Positions 42,404 through 51,525 of a stretch of DNA of 64,000 nt are shown here, piece after piece (position 1 is the stretch's first letter; the number at the start of each line of letters is the position of its first letter). The stretch is from NCBI GenBank assembly GCA_030263805.2, contig CP136010.1, positions 372,001 through 436,000 of the forward strand, read 5' to 3'. The notes beneath the pieces are model-generated. The model was not told where the DNA came from and did no database searches. It saw nothing but the letters and a program-made list of their open reading frames with translations. A program made the position numbers and the translations under genes. The DNA is from Pseudomonas sp. FeN3W. Lineage in GTDB: Bacteria; Pseudomonadota; Gammaproteobacteria; Pseudomonadales; Pseudomonadaceae.

Positions 42404-42538
42404 GACAAGCTCGAGGTTTAGCTTGTCTCCAATGCGCAATTCCATTGCCTCAAGTACCTCTGGAGGAATCTCCACGATCAAGTCGCCGCTACCATCACCT
42501 GAGTCGTGGCAAACCGCAGTCCTATTCGTGTCGCTCAT
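42404..42538 (-). pseudogene. AbrB/MazE-type N-terminal fragment cut by IS
   Basis: 45 native codons from ATG 42538 ending DKLNLELV at the IS boundary. The swapped-hairpin AbrB fold is recognisable in GDLIVEIPPEVLEAMELRIG. The remaining apparent codons come from the IS end. It lies 14 bases after the 143-residue gene, so it belonged to that gene's transcript; a toxin gene expected downstream is absent because of the IS-associated rearrangement. Confidence 0.75.
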
Positions 42539-42552
42539 GCATTGCCTCCGGT

Positions 42553-42984
42553 TTACGGGCGAATGCTATAGACAATGTCATCGCGCACTTTCTTGTGGCG
42601 ACCAACGCCAAGCAGGACGTAGATGGTGCTCCTGGTCTCGAAAAAGCCATCGCCATCATACTTCTGCTGCAGGGAGCTCCTCACCCAATAGCCCGGTGGA
42701 AAACGTCCAGCTGAGTCTTCGACTACTTCATTAGCGTGGATAAGCCGAGCTACGAATCCATCAGTTTCAATTTGCTGACGCGCTTCATCGGACATTTCTA
42801 ACTCGACGAGAGTCCAGTCCTTGACCAGGCAGTACTGCTTCTTGGTATTTCGCCGGTGTAGCTCGTGCAGAATTTCGGCTCGACTCAAATCCGTGCCGTT
42901 GATAGCGGGCGCTTTACCCCATAGAAAATCGGCGATTTCGAGTGCTTTTTGATTTCCACTGATGTCCAAGAATTGGAGCTTCAT
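42553..42984 (-). CDS. Hypothetical protein (143 aa)
   Basis: Soluble 143-residue protein from ATG 42984. N-terminus LDISGNQKALEIADFLWGKA; central TKKQYCLVKDWTLVELEMSD; C-terminus with strand-like FETRSTIYVLLGVGRHK. It reads like an anti-restriction- or conjugation-associated accessory protein but matches nothing I can name. It belongs to a run of three short hypothetical genes on the minus strand. Confidence 0.6.
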   Translation of the reverse strand: MKLQFLDISGNQKALEIADFLWGKAPAINGTDLSRAEILHELHRRNTKKQYCLVKDWTLVELEMSDEARQQIETDGFVARLIHANEVVEDSAGRFPPGYWVRSSLQQKYDGDGFFETRSTIYVLLGVGRHKKVRDDIVYSIRP

Positions 42985-43015
42985 GCTGTATTGCTCGCAG
43001 TAATTTTCACGGCAT

Positions 43016-43399
43016 CTAGTGAAGCTGTCTGGATGTCATAACAATGCTCGACTTCATCAAGCGCTGAAGTGCCATAAGCGAGGGGAGTCCTACGTGGCGC
43101 TTTAAGGTAACCACGACGTAAAGTGAATTAACGGTCTTGATGAACCAGCGGCCATCGCTATGGCGCAGTTCGACGATGTCCGATGTTCGTATGAGATGGC
43201 CGTCGGCAAACCGACCCGTACTTTCCCTACGGGCATGTTGATAGCTGATCCCAACAGCGGCGTTAGCAATCACAAACGCATCTACCAGAAAGCCCGTCAC
43301 CGGAACCGGATAGTTAGCCTTCAAGGCATAGGCCAGCTGTCGTTTTGCATAAGGCGAGATTGACCGGCTGGTCTCTGGAATCAAGATCGTTCTCAACAT
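43016..43399 (-). CDS. Hypothetical protein (127 aa)
   Basis: 127 residues from ATG 43399. A mixed alpha/beta protein with YAKRQLAYALKANYPVPVTG at the N-terminus and a C-terminal beta segment (DIVELRHSDGRWFIKTVNSL) followed by a helix. No signal peptide or membrane segment. Family unknown; sits 10 bases after the upstream gene and 31 before the next, so probably co-transcribed. Confidence 0.55.
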   Translation of the reverse strand: MLRTILIPETSRSISPYAKRQLAYALKANYPVPVTGFLVDAFVIANAAVGISYQHARRESTGRFADGHLIRTSDIVELRHSDGRWFIKTVNSLYVVVTLKRHVGLPSLMALQRLMKSSIVMTSRQLH

Positions 43400-43409
43400 A
43401 GGACGTGCG

Positions 43410-43847
43410 TCAGCTGAGGTCGATGTAATACACGGTTTGCTGGTTCGTCAGCTCAAGAACTTCAGCCGGCGTCCGAGAAGGGTCGTAATAGCTCTTACCT
43501 TCCTGTGTCACGTAGATATGGATGAGCTCGTCATCTGCTGATCTGGCTATGTCAATTTGTCTGATAGGTTCAAGGAGCCACCTATTCGCTCCATTCATCC
43601 ACGCAGGACTCATCAACTGAAGCTCGCCGATGCGTGCATCAGGCGTTTTCAAGTTGGCCATTTCAAGGAAAGTAGTCAGGTCATTGGGCATGACGGTCTT
43701 TGTGTATTCAATGCCGCCCTCTGTCACCTTCACCGTTGCGTGAAGCCACGGACTCGAGATTTCGCGCTCAACGAGCCTCCAGTGGTGATGGTCGGGCCCG
43801 AACACGGGCGCCAGGTTGTAATAGGCGCTCTCGTGTGTTTTGAACAT
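43410..43847 (-). CDS. Hypothetical protein (145 aa)
   Basis: 145 residues from ATG 43847 (MFKTHESAYYNLAPVFGPDH). Beta-rich with several Trp and His residues (WRLVEREISSPWLHATVKVT). No recognised family. First gene of the three-gene minus-strand set; it diverges from the XRE regulator at 43938, which may control it. Confidence 0.58.
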   Translation of the reverse strand: MFKTHESAYYNLAPVFGPDHHHWRLVEREISSPWLHATVKVTEGGIEYTKTVMPNDLTTFLEMANLKTPDARIGELQLMSPAWMNGANRWLLEPIRQIDIARSADDELIHIYVTQEGKSYYDPSRTPAEVLELTNQQTVYYIDLS

Positions 43848-43937
43848 AGATCAATCCTCTGAAATGCGTCCTATAGGACGTAGTGCCATAGGGCGCATTC
43901 TGGCTCCATCGTTGTTTTTGTGCAACGGGAAAACAGG

Positions 43938-44228
43938 ATGAATTACAGGCAAGCGCTAGGCACGAGCCTACGGAAAATCCGTAAAGCTCGCGGGCTGAGC
44001 CAGGAAACGTTCATGTCAATCAGCAGTCGAGCGCACATCTCTATGCTCGAACGAGGGCTTAAAGGTGTGACCATCGAGAAGATGATAGAGATTGCTGAGG
44101 TTATGGGAGTGCATCCTCTAACAGTGCTACTCGACTCGTTCAGTAGCTACGAAGGGGTAGCTCCAGAAAGACTTTTGAAACAAATTGCCCAGGAGTGCAA
44201 AGAGATTGAAACACCCGAGGCCGGGTGA
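43938..44228 (+). CDS. XRE-family regulator
   Basis: 96 residues from ATG 43938, with ACAGG upstream. Cro/C1-type HTH: LGTSLRKIRKARGLSQETFM, then AHISMLERGLKGVTIEKMIE. The C-terminal tail (APERLLKQIAQECKEIETPE) is a short helix. Typical of single-domain regulators near integrases. The divergent gap to 43847 contains the paired words CCTATAGGACG and CCATAGGGCG, possible operator sequence. Confidence 0.82.
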   Translation: MNYRQALGTSLRKIRKARGLSQETFMSISSRAHISMLERGLKGVTIEKMIEIAEVMGVHPLTVLLDSFSSYEGVAPERLLKQIAQECKEIETPEAG

Positions 44229-44372
44229 GACTGGCGTGTGAGTGACAAATCTATTTCTGGTGATAGCGTTAAAAATCAGAGATTTGCCCAGAGGCGGGAC
44301 GGAAGGGGCTTAGCCGCTCAGCCTGATTGAACTGTCTTGGCTATTGAGAGCGGGCTCGAGAAGACTTTGGGG

Positions 44373-45665
44373 CTATTGTTTTACTTTTAGCCCCTTCACG
44401 GAGTGAGCGCGTTGCTCATCCAGCGAGTTGTAATAAGTATTCTGGGTGGTACTCATGCTGTTGTGTCGAAGGTCGGCCTGGAGATCCTTCATGTCACGGT
44501 GCCGTGCATCGAAAGTGGCGGAGGTATGGCGCAACCAATGCAACGACGCCGAGCGCAGCTGATCAATCTCGTCGTCACTCCAGCCTTCTATAGACATGCG
44601 GCTCAACGAACGATCAAACAGCTCCTGTAACAGCAGTCGAATGTGGCGGTCAGAAAGCCCAGCTCGACCTTTTAGTGAGCCAATTAGAGGAGTGTTCTCA
44701 TGAGCAGAGGGCAGGGGAGGAAGCCCTAGGTGTGCACGGTATCGCACCAGATAGGTGTGAATGTAGTCGTCACGGACGCTGATTTTCGCAGCTTTATTGC
44801 CTTTGCCCACCACATGAAACCACCAGTTACCCATGCTGTCGCGACGAATATCGCCCATCGTAGGCGCCCAATTATCGCGTCCGACTAGGTCGGAGACCCG
44901 CAGGTACATAGAAAACAAGGTGGCAACAATAAACAACGTCCGCTCATACAGTGCATTCTCCGCAGCCATCAGCTCAGCGGTTTCGATCACGTAGCTCCAT
45001 TGCAGCTGGGTCAACGACCGGGAAGCGACATCAACCGTATTGCGTTGCTTGTAAATCGATTTTTGCTTCACTGCTCGAAACGGGTTTACCTCAGTCAGTC
45101 CCTCATCGATGGCGTGTTGGAAAAAGCTGCCACAAACAGCAAAGACCTGACCAACGGAGCCCTGGGACATCCGATAGATTCGGGAGGGAAGGGGAGCCGC
45201 CGATTCCGCCGCGATTTTTCGCTCACGCTTAGCGATGGTAAAGGTGAACGGACGCCAGTCTTGGTTGATCATAAAACTGTCCGTTTCCAGCGGCTTCCTG
45301 CCGCCTACACGTAAAAAACGTGATTTAACTACCGGGCCCACCCAGTCAGTAGGTGGGTTGAGACAGAAGTCCATGAAGGCCTCGGCATCGCGGCGCCTTA
45401 AAGCCAGAAGCGGCTTACCGGCCAATAAAAGTGACCACAAGAGGAGCCGCTCGGCGTGCGTTCGATAAGAGTTGAACGTGGCTTCGTTGCCTGCGTAGGA
45501 CTTTAGAAAACCTCTGACTGCCATATATCCGTCAGTGGCCTGCAGCTCCTGAGGAAAACCCAAAAGGAAGTCGCGCACCACGGGCAGCTCATTATGCAGG
45601 TGTAGAAAGTTGAGTCCATGAAATCGCTCAAAGGTCTCGAAAAGCGGCTGTGGGCACTGGGACAT
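44373..45665 (-). CDS. Tyrosine recombinase/integrase (430 aa)
   Basis: Core-binding domain at residues 40-200, then the catalytic domain: Arg in SMYLRVSDLVGRDN, Lys in WFHVVGKGNKAAKIS, His-x-x-Arg in SASLHWLRHTSATFD, and DLRHNSMSTTQNTYYNSLDE with the Tyr nucleophile. The length and the TQNTYYN ending match the large site-specific integrases that lie at ends of genomic islands. Beyond it, GC-rich housekeeping genes begin, so it marks the right end of the accessory block. Confidence 0.88.
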   Translation of the reverse strand: MSQCPQPLFETFERFHGLNFLHLHNELPVVRDFLLGFPQELQATDGYMAVRGFLKSYAGNEATFNSYRTHAERLLLWSLLLAGKPLLALRRRDAEAFMDFCLNPPTDWVGPVVKSRFLRVGGRKPLETDSFMINQDWRPFTFTIAKRERKIAAESAAPLPSRIYRMSQGSVGQVFAVCGSFFQHAIDEGLTEVNPFRAVKQKSIYKQRNTVDVASRSLTQLQWSYVIETAELMAAENALYERTLFIVATLFSMYLRVSDLVGRDNWAPTMGDIRRDSMGNWWFHVVGKGNKAAKISVRDDYIHTYLVRYRAHLGLPPLPSAHENTPLIGSLKGRAGLSDRHIRLLLQELFDRSLSRMSIEGWSDDEIDQLRSASLHWLRHTSATFDARHRDMKDLQADLRHNSMSTTQNTYYNSLDEQRAHSVKGLKVKQ

Positions 45666-45733
45666 ACTTCGTTAATGATCCGAACGGGAAATCTAGGCTG
45701 GAGGTGGCTAGAGTGACTCTTTCAGAGCACTTC

Positions 45734-45769
45734 TGCAATATCCGGGTCTGGCTGTTATCGGATATTGCA
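45734..45769. repeat. 11-bp inverted repeat near integrase
   Basis: TGCAATATCCG (45734-45744) and CGGATATTGCA (45759-45769) are perfect arms around a 14-base spacer, 68 bases upstream of the integrase start. Arm length and spacing resemble core sites of tyrosine recombinases, but an operator of the integrase promoter is also possible. Confidence 0.55.
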
Positions 45770-46619
45770 ATACCAGCCCGCCGACAGGAGAGCGGCTAGT
45801 CATGATCCTTGGCGGCAAAAGACGACGATTCCACTTTTTAAAAGTTAACGCCCAGATTTTTTAACAGTTAAAAATCTGGCGATTTTCTAGATGTCGCTCG
45901 GAAACGATCCAGAAAACCATATATAGATCATTAGGTTGCGTGACGCCTATGCAATGTGCGATGCGCGATGTGGGGTGGAAAACGTGCGGAACGTTATCGT
46001 ATAGGGGGTTTTTAGGCGGTTCTTTAGCATTTTGGCGTACTTCCCGACGTTAGCCGGCAACACTGGCAGAGTAAAAAGCTCGATAAATCAGCAGCATATC
46101 GGTAGCAGTGAGAGCTATACGGGGTCAGATTGCCCCGGTTTAACCGTACGGTAAGGACTCGTGGTGTCGTTGAAAAGCATAAATTCCACCCTTAGGCGGC
46201 GGAATTAAGCGTCAGAACTCAGGAGGAATGGGATCCGGCTTGATCGCCGGCATTGACCACCAGTAACTGCTGACAGATCAATGGTTTAGCGCAGCCAGCA
46301 ACAGTTAAGGGAGGCCAATTCCAGAGTGAAACAGCCCTAAGCTCTGGAATGCTAAGTCTCTGATAAAGAAAAGAATTTTTAGGAAGCAGCAAATTCCGCT
46401 AATTAGGCGACACCCACATGAACGTGCCATGAAGACGAGTCCAACGCAACAGCTACGAACATGCTCGGCATTCGCATAATATATATTATGTTAAATAACA
46501 TCTGTGGTGATGAGACGTTGCTTGCCATCGCGCTCTCTTCTGATCATTTCCCTTAGCCAACGATCAGCACGTGTTTACCACCGCGGGATGCCTATACTCG
46601 CCGCAATTCAGCCAGGAAG
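45770..46619. other. Island/chromosome transition without genes
   Basis: About 850 bases with no supportable gene. It holds an inverted repeat with arms CCAGATTTTTTAAC and GTTAAAAATCTGG (45852-45879, one-base bulge) and a perfect 16-base palindrome CATAATATATATTATG (46475-46490) about 150 bases before dgkA. AT-rich composition ends near 46550, where the core block starts. No tRNA or clear direct-repeat att pair was seen. Confidence 0.5.
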
Positions 46620-46625
46620 TTGAAA

Positions 46626-47012
46626 ATGAGCAGCATCGAAGAACTCAACGCGCAATCGCTCAAGAGGCAATCAGGTCCCAAGCGAATCCTGAGGGCGCTG
46701 GGATACTCCATTGCTGGTATCCGTGCGGCGATTGTTGGCGAAGCTGCTTTTAGACAGTTGCTGCTGCTCAATGCGGTTCTGATACCACTGGCGTTCACGC
46801 TCGACGTCAGCCGAACAGAACGCTTGTTACTGGTGATCGTGCCGTTGCTGACACTGGTGGTCGAGCTCGTCAATTCCGCGATAGAGGCGGCAATCGACCG
46901 AATCTCGCTCGAGTTGCACCCGCTTTCCAAGAATGCCAAGGACATGGGCAGCGCCGCGCAACTCCTATCGCTGGTGATGGTAGCGGTCACCTGGGCGATG
47001 ATTCTCTATTGA
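46626..47012 (+). CDS. dgkA: Diacylglycerol kinase
   Basis: 128 residues from ATG 46626 (AGGAAG upstream). Three membrane helices and the family signature ELVNSAIEAAIDRISLELHP followed by SKNAKDMGSAAQL. It phosphorylates diacylglycerol to phosphatidic acid at the inner membrane. Convergent with the neighbouring phosphoglycerol-transferase-like gene, whose reaction is known in other bacteria to release diacylglycerol, so the pair makes metabolic sense. Confidence 0.95.
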   Translation: MSSIEELNAQSLKRQSGPKRILRALGYSIAGIRAAIVGEAAFRQLLLLNAVLIPLAFTLDVSRTERLLLVIVPLLTLVVELVNSAIEAAIDRISLELHPLSKNAKDMGSAAQLLSLVMVAVTWAMILY

Positions 47013-47029
47013 GCGTGCGCTCCGCCCAT

Positions 47030-47056
47030 CCGCGTGCTGTGTCAGACGGCACGCGG
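47030..47056. terminator. Hairpin between convergent genes
   Basis: CCGCGTGC and GCACGCGG form an 8-bp stem with an 11-base loop between the dgkA stop and the end of the convergent sulfatase-family gene. No long T-run. Confidence 0.6.
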
Positions 47057-47083
47057 ACAAGCGACCATGAATAGCCCTTGAGC

Positions 47084-49120
47084 TCAGTCTTTCCTGACAT
47101 TCTGATAGAGCATCAGCCGCGATGCTTCGTGTAGTCCCCGTGTCAGGGCGACAAGCCGCTGAAATTCCTCGGGATACCGGTCGGCTACGTCGACCAGAGG
47201 CTCCGGTGATGCTATTTCGTGCAGGGTCGGCTGGCTGCCGTTGTGCTGCATCTGCAGAAGAAAATCCTTGGTCACGCCACCAATCAGCGGGAACGTACCT
47301 TCGCGCAGTACGAGCGGAACCACGCGCTCCCCTTCAGGAGCCGGCTGCTGGATGTCGCGTCCCATCGCACCGTTGCGAAACTCCATGCCGGCCATGCCCA
47401 GTACGGTCGGTAGCAGATCGGCCAGACCCACGGCCTCTTCGATCACTCGAGGCTCCAGCAGCTTGGGCGCATGGATCAACAGCGGAACGTTATTGCTCTC
47501 GAGCCCCAGCTTTTCGTATGCCGGCAGCATGTGCGGAATCTGGGCGATGCGCGTGTTGTGATCGCCAAACATGACGAAGATGGTGTTGTCGTACCAGCCG
47601 CCTTCCTTCGCAATTTCCATCAGGCGCCCGATGTTGAAGTCCAGAAGCCGGACCGCGTTGTACTGCGCCACGCTACGGGAACCAGCGCCCTGTGCCTTTT
47701 CCAAGGGCAGATCGAGGGCTTCGAAGCCATCGTTCTGCTTGGGTATGGTGAACGGACGATGATTGCCCGCCGTTTGGATATAGGCGAAGAAGGGCTTGCC
47801 CTCCCCCTGCTCTCGCAGCAGCCGGTCACTTTCCTTGAACAGGTCAAGATCGGAGATTCCCCACACATCCACCATCGGAGAGTTCCAGTGGCGCTCTTCA
47901 TACAGCTGGATGTCGTCGATGCTCTGGCGGATCAGGGCATTCATATTGGCCCAGCCGGAATTGCCGCCGATCATGTAGTACTTGTCGTAGCCCTGCAGCG
48001 CGTTGATCAGGCTGTGCTGACGGGTGATCAGCGGATTGCGCGTCGCGGTTTCCTGCCGGGAAACGTCCGGTACACCGGATATGCTCGCCCACACAGTCTT
48101 CGCTGTGCCGGTCACGGGAACGTAGAAGTTCTTGAAAAACCAGCTCTGCTTGGCCAGCCGATCGATATTGGGGGTTGGATTGAGTGGATTGCCATAGGCG
48201 CCCACCGCGGTGGTTCCCAGGGACTCGAGCATGACGAAGACGACGTTCGGCCGCTTTCCGTCAATTGCATAGGGTTGAACGCCCTGCTCCCGGCTGAAAT
48301 TCAGCGATCTCGAATCAGGCTGGTCGACGCCCAGGTAATGGCTGACAACATCGTAATGGGCTTCGACCTGTTCCCGGTCGTAAGGCTGGTTGGGCACCTT
48401 CAGCGTGTCGTAGAGGAAGATCACCGGATTCAGGCCGAGGGCTGCGATCTGGTTGTCGCCCGAGAAGAACGCATCACTCCAGCGCAGCGGCACGGGGTTC
48501 TCCAGGTTGATATTGTCGACGCGCCCGAGGATGGCGACGAAAACCGCCACCACCATCAGCGCGCTTCCCCAGAGCAGCGAAAGCCGGCTGATGCGCTTTG
48601 CCGGACGATCCAGCGTGACCCGCTCGAAGCGCAGCAGCAGCCACCAGACCAGAGCGGTTGCCGCCGCCCAGCCAAGGGTGATCCAGACCACCGGATAGGT
48701 CTGCCAGACCATATCGGTGGATATCTGCGCATCCTCCGTAAAACGCAACACGGTGGCGTTGATACGCACCCCGAGGTAGGCGTAGTGGCCGAAGTCGATG
48801 ATGTAGACCAGCAGCACTGCACCAAGCGCCAGAGCCAGATAGAACCGCGCCACCCAGCGCAGGACGTGCGATCGGGTCAGGTTGCATGCCGGCAACCACG
48901 CCAACAGCGCGATCGGCAACATCAAGAGGATCGCCAGGCGAAGGTCGAAACGCAGGCCGATTCCGAGCGTTTCGGGTACGGCATCGATCGTACCGAGCGC
49001 GCTGGGCTCCAGTCCGGAGAAACCGACGAAGAAAATCCCGCGCAATGCTGCGAGCGCAATGAACAGAATCCCGACTGCACCGAACCAGTAATGCAGGCGC
49101 CGCGACTGAAGCCAACCCAT
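47084..49120 (-). CDS. LtaS/MdoB-like phosphoglycerol transferase
   Basis: 678 residues. Five N-terminal membrane helices in residues 10-210 (GAVGILFIALAALRGIFFVG, FYLALALGAVLLVYIIDFG), then a periplasmic sulfatase-fold domain. The metal/nucleophile region is VVFVMLESLGTTAVGAYGNP with Thr as nucleophile (SLGTT), GTAKTVWASISGVPD, and FVMFGDHNTR with the metal-binding Asp-His. Family members transfer phosphoglycerol from phosphatidylglycerol onto glucans or polymers, releasing diacylglycerol. The acceptor here is unknown. Confidence 0.88.
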   Translation of the reverse strand: MGWLQSRRLHYWFGAVGILFIALAALRGIFFVGFSGLEPSALGTIDAVPETLGIGLRFDLRLAILLMLPIALLAWLPACNLTRSHVLRWVARFYLALALGAVLLVYIIDFGHYAYLGVRINATVLRFTEDAQISTDMVWQTYPVVWITLGWAAATALVWWLLLRFERVTLDRPAKRISRLSLLWGSALMVVAVFVAILGRVDNINLENPVPLRWSDAFFSGDNQIAALGLNPVIFLYDTLKVPNQPYDREQVEAHYDVVSHYLGVDQPDSRSLNFSREQGVQPYAIDGKRPNVVFVMLESLGTTAVGAYGNPLNPTPNIDRLAKQSWFFKNFYVPVTGTAKTVWASISGVPDVSRQETATRNPLITRQHSLINALQGYDKYYMIGGNSGWANMNALIRQSIDDIQLYEERHWNSPMVDVWGISDLDLFKESDRLLREQGEGKPFFAYIQTAGNHRPFTIPKQNDGFEALDLPLEKAQGAGSRSVAQYNAVRLLDFNIGRLMEIAKEGGWYDNTIFVMFGDHNTRIAQIPHMLPAYEKLGLESNNVPLLIHAPKLLEPRVIEEAVGLADLLPTVLGMAGMEFRNGAMGRDIQQPAPEGERVVPLVLREGTFPLIGGVTKDFLLQMQHNGSQPTLHEIASPEPLVDVADRYPEEFQRLVALTRGLHEASRLMLYQNVRKD

Positions 49121-49194
49121 TGTCCCAACCTCGAATCTATCGAACCGTCAAATAGCGCAGCCGAGCCATCACAGGTCGGCTGGAGTAATTTTCG

Positions 49195-49782
49195 TCACGC
49201 CGGCATTGGCTTACGCACGAGAGCCTTGCAGGCATAGACGAGCAACGCCCCGCAGCTGAACAAGGCGATGAAGGGGTCTAGCAGGTAGTCCCAGTAATTG
49301 GGCGAAGGCTTGATCCCCAGGCTGAACGCCAAGGTGGCAAGGCCGAGCATGGACGCCCCCAGCCAGTTCCTGAGCAGCAGCAATCCCAGGGCAAGCACGC
49401 CCACCACCGCGATCAGCGGGCGTGGTGCGTAACCGAGCTGATAGGGATCCAGATAGGACAGGCCCATCGTCGCCGGGTAGAGAAAAAGCGCCAGCCCCGC
49501 CATCACGATCAACGATTGCACGCGTGCGCTGTGCGGCGGCATCGCCATCAGGCCCAAGCGCACCGCCGCGAAAAATGCCAGCGCCACCAGCGTCGTGATG
49601 GCCACGTCATCGGTAAAGCTACGCATGTAGGCAGCCACTGACAGACCGTCCACGGGAATGAAGCTGATCCCCAGCAGGAGAATAAAGCGAAGCCCCTGAA
49701 ACCCTCGCCCGAGGCCAAAGCCGGGCGTGACGATGTAGGCGAGTAAGCCGAAGGTCAGATGCGCTTGCCAGAGTTCAGGCAT
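49195..49782 (-). CDS. Polytopic inner-membrane protein
   Basis: 195 residues with about six hydrophobic helices (FGLLAYIVTPGFGLGRGFQ, LRFILLLGISFIPVDGLSVA, PLIAVVGVLALGLLLLRNWL, SMLGLATLAFSLGI). No recognised catalytic motif. Its ATG overlaps the last base of the stop of the sialidase-like gene (49782), so the two are translationally coupled. The pairing suggests a membrane partner of that periplasmic protein; the function is otherwise unknown. Confidence 0.7.
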   Translation of the reverse strand: MPELWQAHLTFGLLAYIVTPGFGLGRGFQGLRFILLLGISFIPVDGLSVAAYMRSFTDDVAITTLVALAFFAAVRLGLMAMPPHSARVQSLIVMAGLALFLYPATMGLSYLDPYQLGYAPRPLIAVVGVLALGLLLLRNWLGASMLGLATLAFSLGIKPSPNYWDYLLDPFIALFSCGALLVYACKALVRKPMPA

Positions 49783-50945
49783 CAGAGCTGCTCCAGTAGC
49801 CAGGCATCATTGAAGCTGACGTGCTTGATGAAGGTGTTGTTCCAGGAATAGACCAAGTGGTAGAGACCATCGGAGCTCCTGATGAAGTAGGGATATTCGT
49901 ACTCGAAATCGCAGCCATGGGTCTTGCAGACGCGTTGATCCAGGTTTGTAAGAAACTCGTCCACCAGCGATAGCCGCCGTGGCCCGCTGGAAAGGCGGAA
50001 CTTGTCGCCGATGATTTCCCGATACACCTCAGGCGTGAACGGGTTGCCCTCCGGATCAGGGGATTCGTCCAGGTCGATCACCGGCTTCCAGAGATCGAGG
50101 CTGGAGTCCGTCTCCATCAGGCGAAGACGGAAACGTCCGTCCTCCAGATCATTCAGGGCAACCAACAGGCCATGATTGGGCGTGGCCACCGCGGCGAGCG
50201 CGGAATTGGGGTTGGCCGGGTCGATCGGATAAGGCTCGCTCCAGGTTCTGCCGGCATCCGCGGTGCGGCTGGCGAGCACGCGATGATGGCTGGCACCTGC
50301 ATAGCGCAGCATGGCAACGGCGTGTCGCTCGTCCATCGGCACCACTGTCGGCTGCAGTGAATCATTGCCTTTGCTGATTCGACTTTTACCGATCACCTCG
50401 CCGTTCGGGCTGATGTACAGATACTCGGCGAACTTGCCGAGGAACTCGTGGTAGACGGGCAATCCTATGGTGCCGTCCTGATGGAATACCGGGGCATTAC
50501 GCACCAGCGTGCTGATGTTCAGGAAGGGGGTGGTGATCAGCTGTCTGGGGGGCGACCAGGTTTGCCCCAGATCATCCGAGTACATGGCGTTGATGGCGCT
50601 GCCAGCCCAGCCACCGACCGATACCGATACGTAGAACAGCCACAGCCTGTTGTCGGGAGCCAGCGCAATGACCGGATTACCCAGTTTGCGTATGTGCTTC
50701 TGGGTCGCCTTCTGGGTCGACTCGCGAGTTGCCAGGACCAGTTCCTCGCCCCACTCCGCCGCAATCGCGTCGAATCGCGCGCCGCGCACCTGAACATCCG
50801 CAGCCCCCTCGCGTGAGCCGGCAAACCATACGGCCATCAAGCCGCCATCCGGCAACGACGTCACCGAAGACGCATGCACGAATTCGTCGAGATCGGAGGA
50901 TGCGAAGCGCGTGCTGTAGAACGCACCCTTGCTGGCAAGCGGCAA
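49782..50945 (-). CDS. Sialidase-like beta-propeller protein, start region disrupted
   Basis: 387 visible residues of a BNR/sialidase-superfamily propeller: SSVTSLPDGGLMAVWFAGSR, NAMYSDDLGQTWSPPRQLIT and SRTADAGRTWSEPYPIDPA are Asp-box-type repeats. The TTG at 50945 is not a credible start. The same frame continues upstream through a signal anchor (LPTCLSVVALAAIFTTAWWL) to ATG 51080, which reads MSSGKF, then an in-frame TGA at 51060-51062, then FLPTC. Either a nonsense change (Trp TGG to TGA would fit) has inactivated secretion, or the sequence has an error. Confidence 0.72.
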   Translation of the reverse strand: MPLASKGAFYSTRFASSDLDEFVHASSVTSLPDGGLMAVWFAGSREGAADVQVRGARFDAIAAEWGEELVLATRESTQKATQKHIRKLGNPVIALAPDNRLWLFYVSVSVGGWAGSAINAMYSDDLGQTWSPPRQLITTPFLNISTLVRNAPVFHQDGTIGLPVYHEFLGKFAEYLYISPNGEVIGKSRISKGNDSLQPTVVPMDERHAVAMLRYAGASHHRVLASRTADAGRTWSEPYPIDPANPNSALAAVATPNHGLLVALNDLEDGRFRLRLMETDSSLDLWKPVIDLDESPDPEGNPFTPEVYREIIGDKFRLSSGPRRLSLVDEFLTNLDQRVCKTHGCDFEYEYPYFIRSSDGLYHLVYSWNNTFIKHVSFNDAWLLEQL

Positions 50946-51525
50946 CGCATGGGGGCTGGCAGCTACGGCGAATCCGGCAACCGCTCGTTCAGGGTGAAGC
51001 CACCAGGCGGTAGTGAAAATAGCAGCAAGAGCGACGACAGACAGGCAGGTAGGAAGAAATCAGAACTTTCCAGAACTCATATAAATCATGTCCGTATAAA
51101 CACGTGACGCGTCCTGCGCTTTGCAAGAAACGACAAGCTCGTATGCCCAAAAACCGTCGGGGCGTGAAAGAAAGTCTACTGATCGGTTTGCCCGACTTCT
51201 GATGGCCGGGACTATCGAGCTTTTCTGAGCGGCCGCCGATCGTGGAGGAGTACCAGGGTCGAAGCATCACTTGGTGCAAGAAGTCGATCAGCCGCGCTTG
51301 ATAAACGCTTCGCTCAGAAAAACCAGGTGCTACAGAAAACCTCGATGGCTGCAAGGACAGGCGTCGCAATATAGTGTCACAAACACACCTGTGGCAAATT
51401 GCTGCACCCTCCTCTCCATCGTGCGGCGCGCGGGCCATGGCCGACCGGTAACTCGACCACCCATACGTACCGCTGCCGGGCCAGCGGCGTAATATGGCGC
51501 ATCTCAACAGAACGGGAGTTCTCTC

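Larger units (their letters stand above)
41182..42404 (+). mobile_element. IS3-family insertion sequence, about 1.22 kb
   Basis: The terminal inverted repeats start GGGTTCTACCCC (41183 and, reversed, 42403) and match over about 29 bases with a few mismatches. The element contains orfA and orfB, overlapping by 4 bases (GTGA). It differs from the IS at 12807-14118. The bases flanking the two ends do not repeat (TAG left, ACA right), and different truncated genes lie on the two sides, so a deletion probably followed insertion. Confidence 0.9.

Noticed and set aside
47471..49237. 588-codon plus-strand frame
   Set aside because: Antisense to the phosphoglycerol-transferase gene in GC-rich DNA; the minus-strand product has clear membrane and sulfatase motifs.
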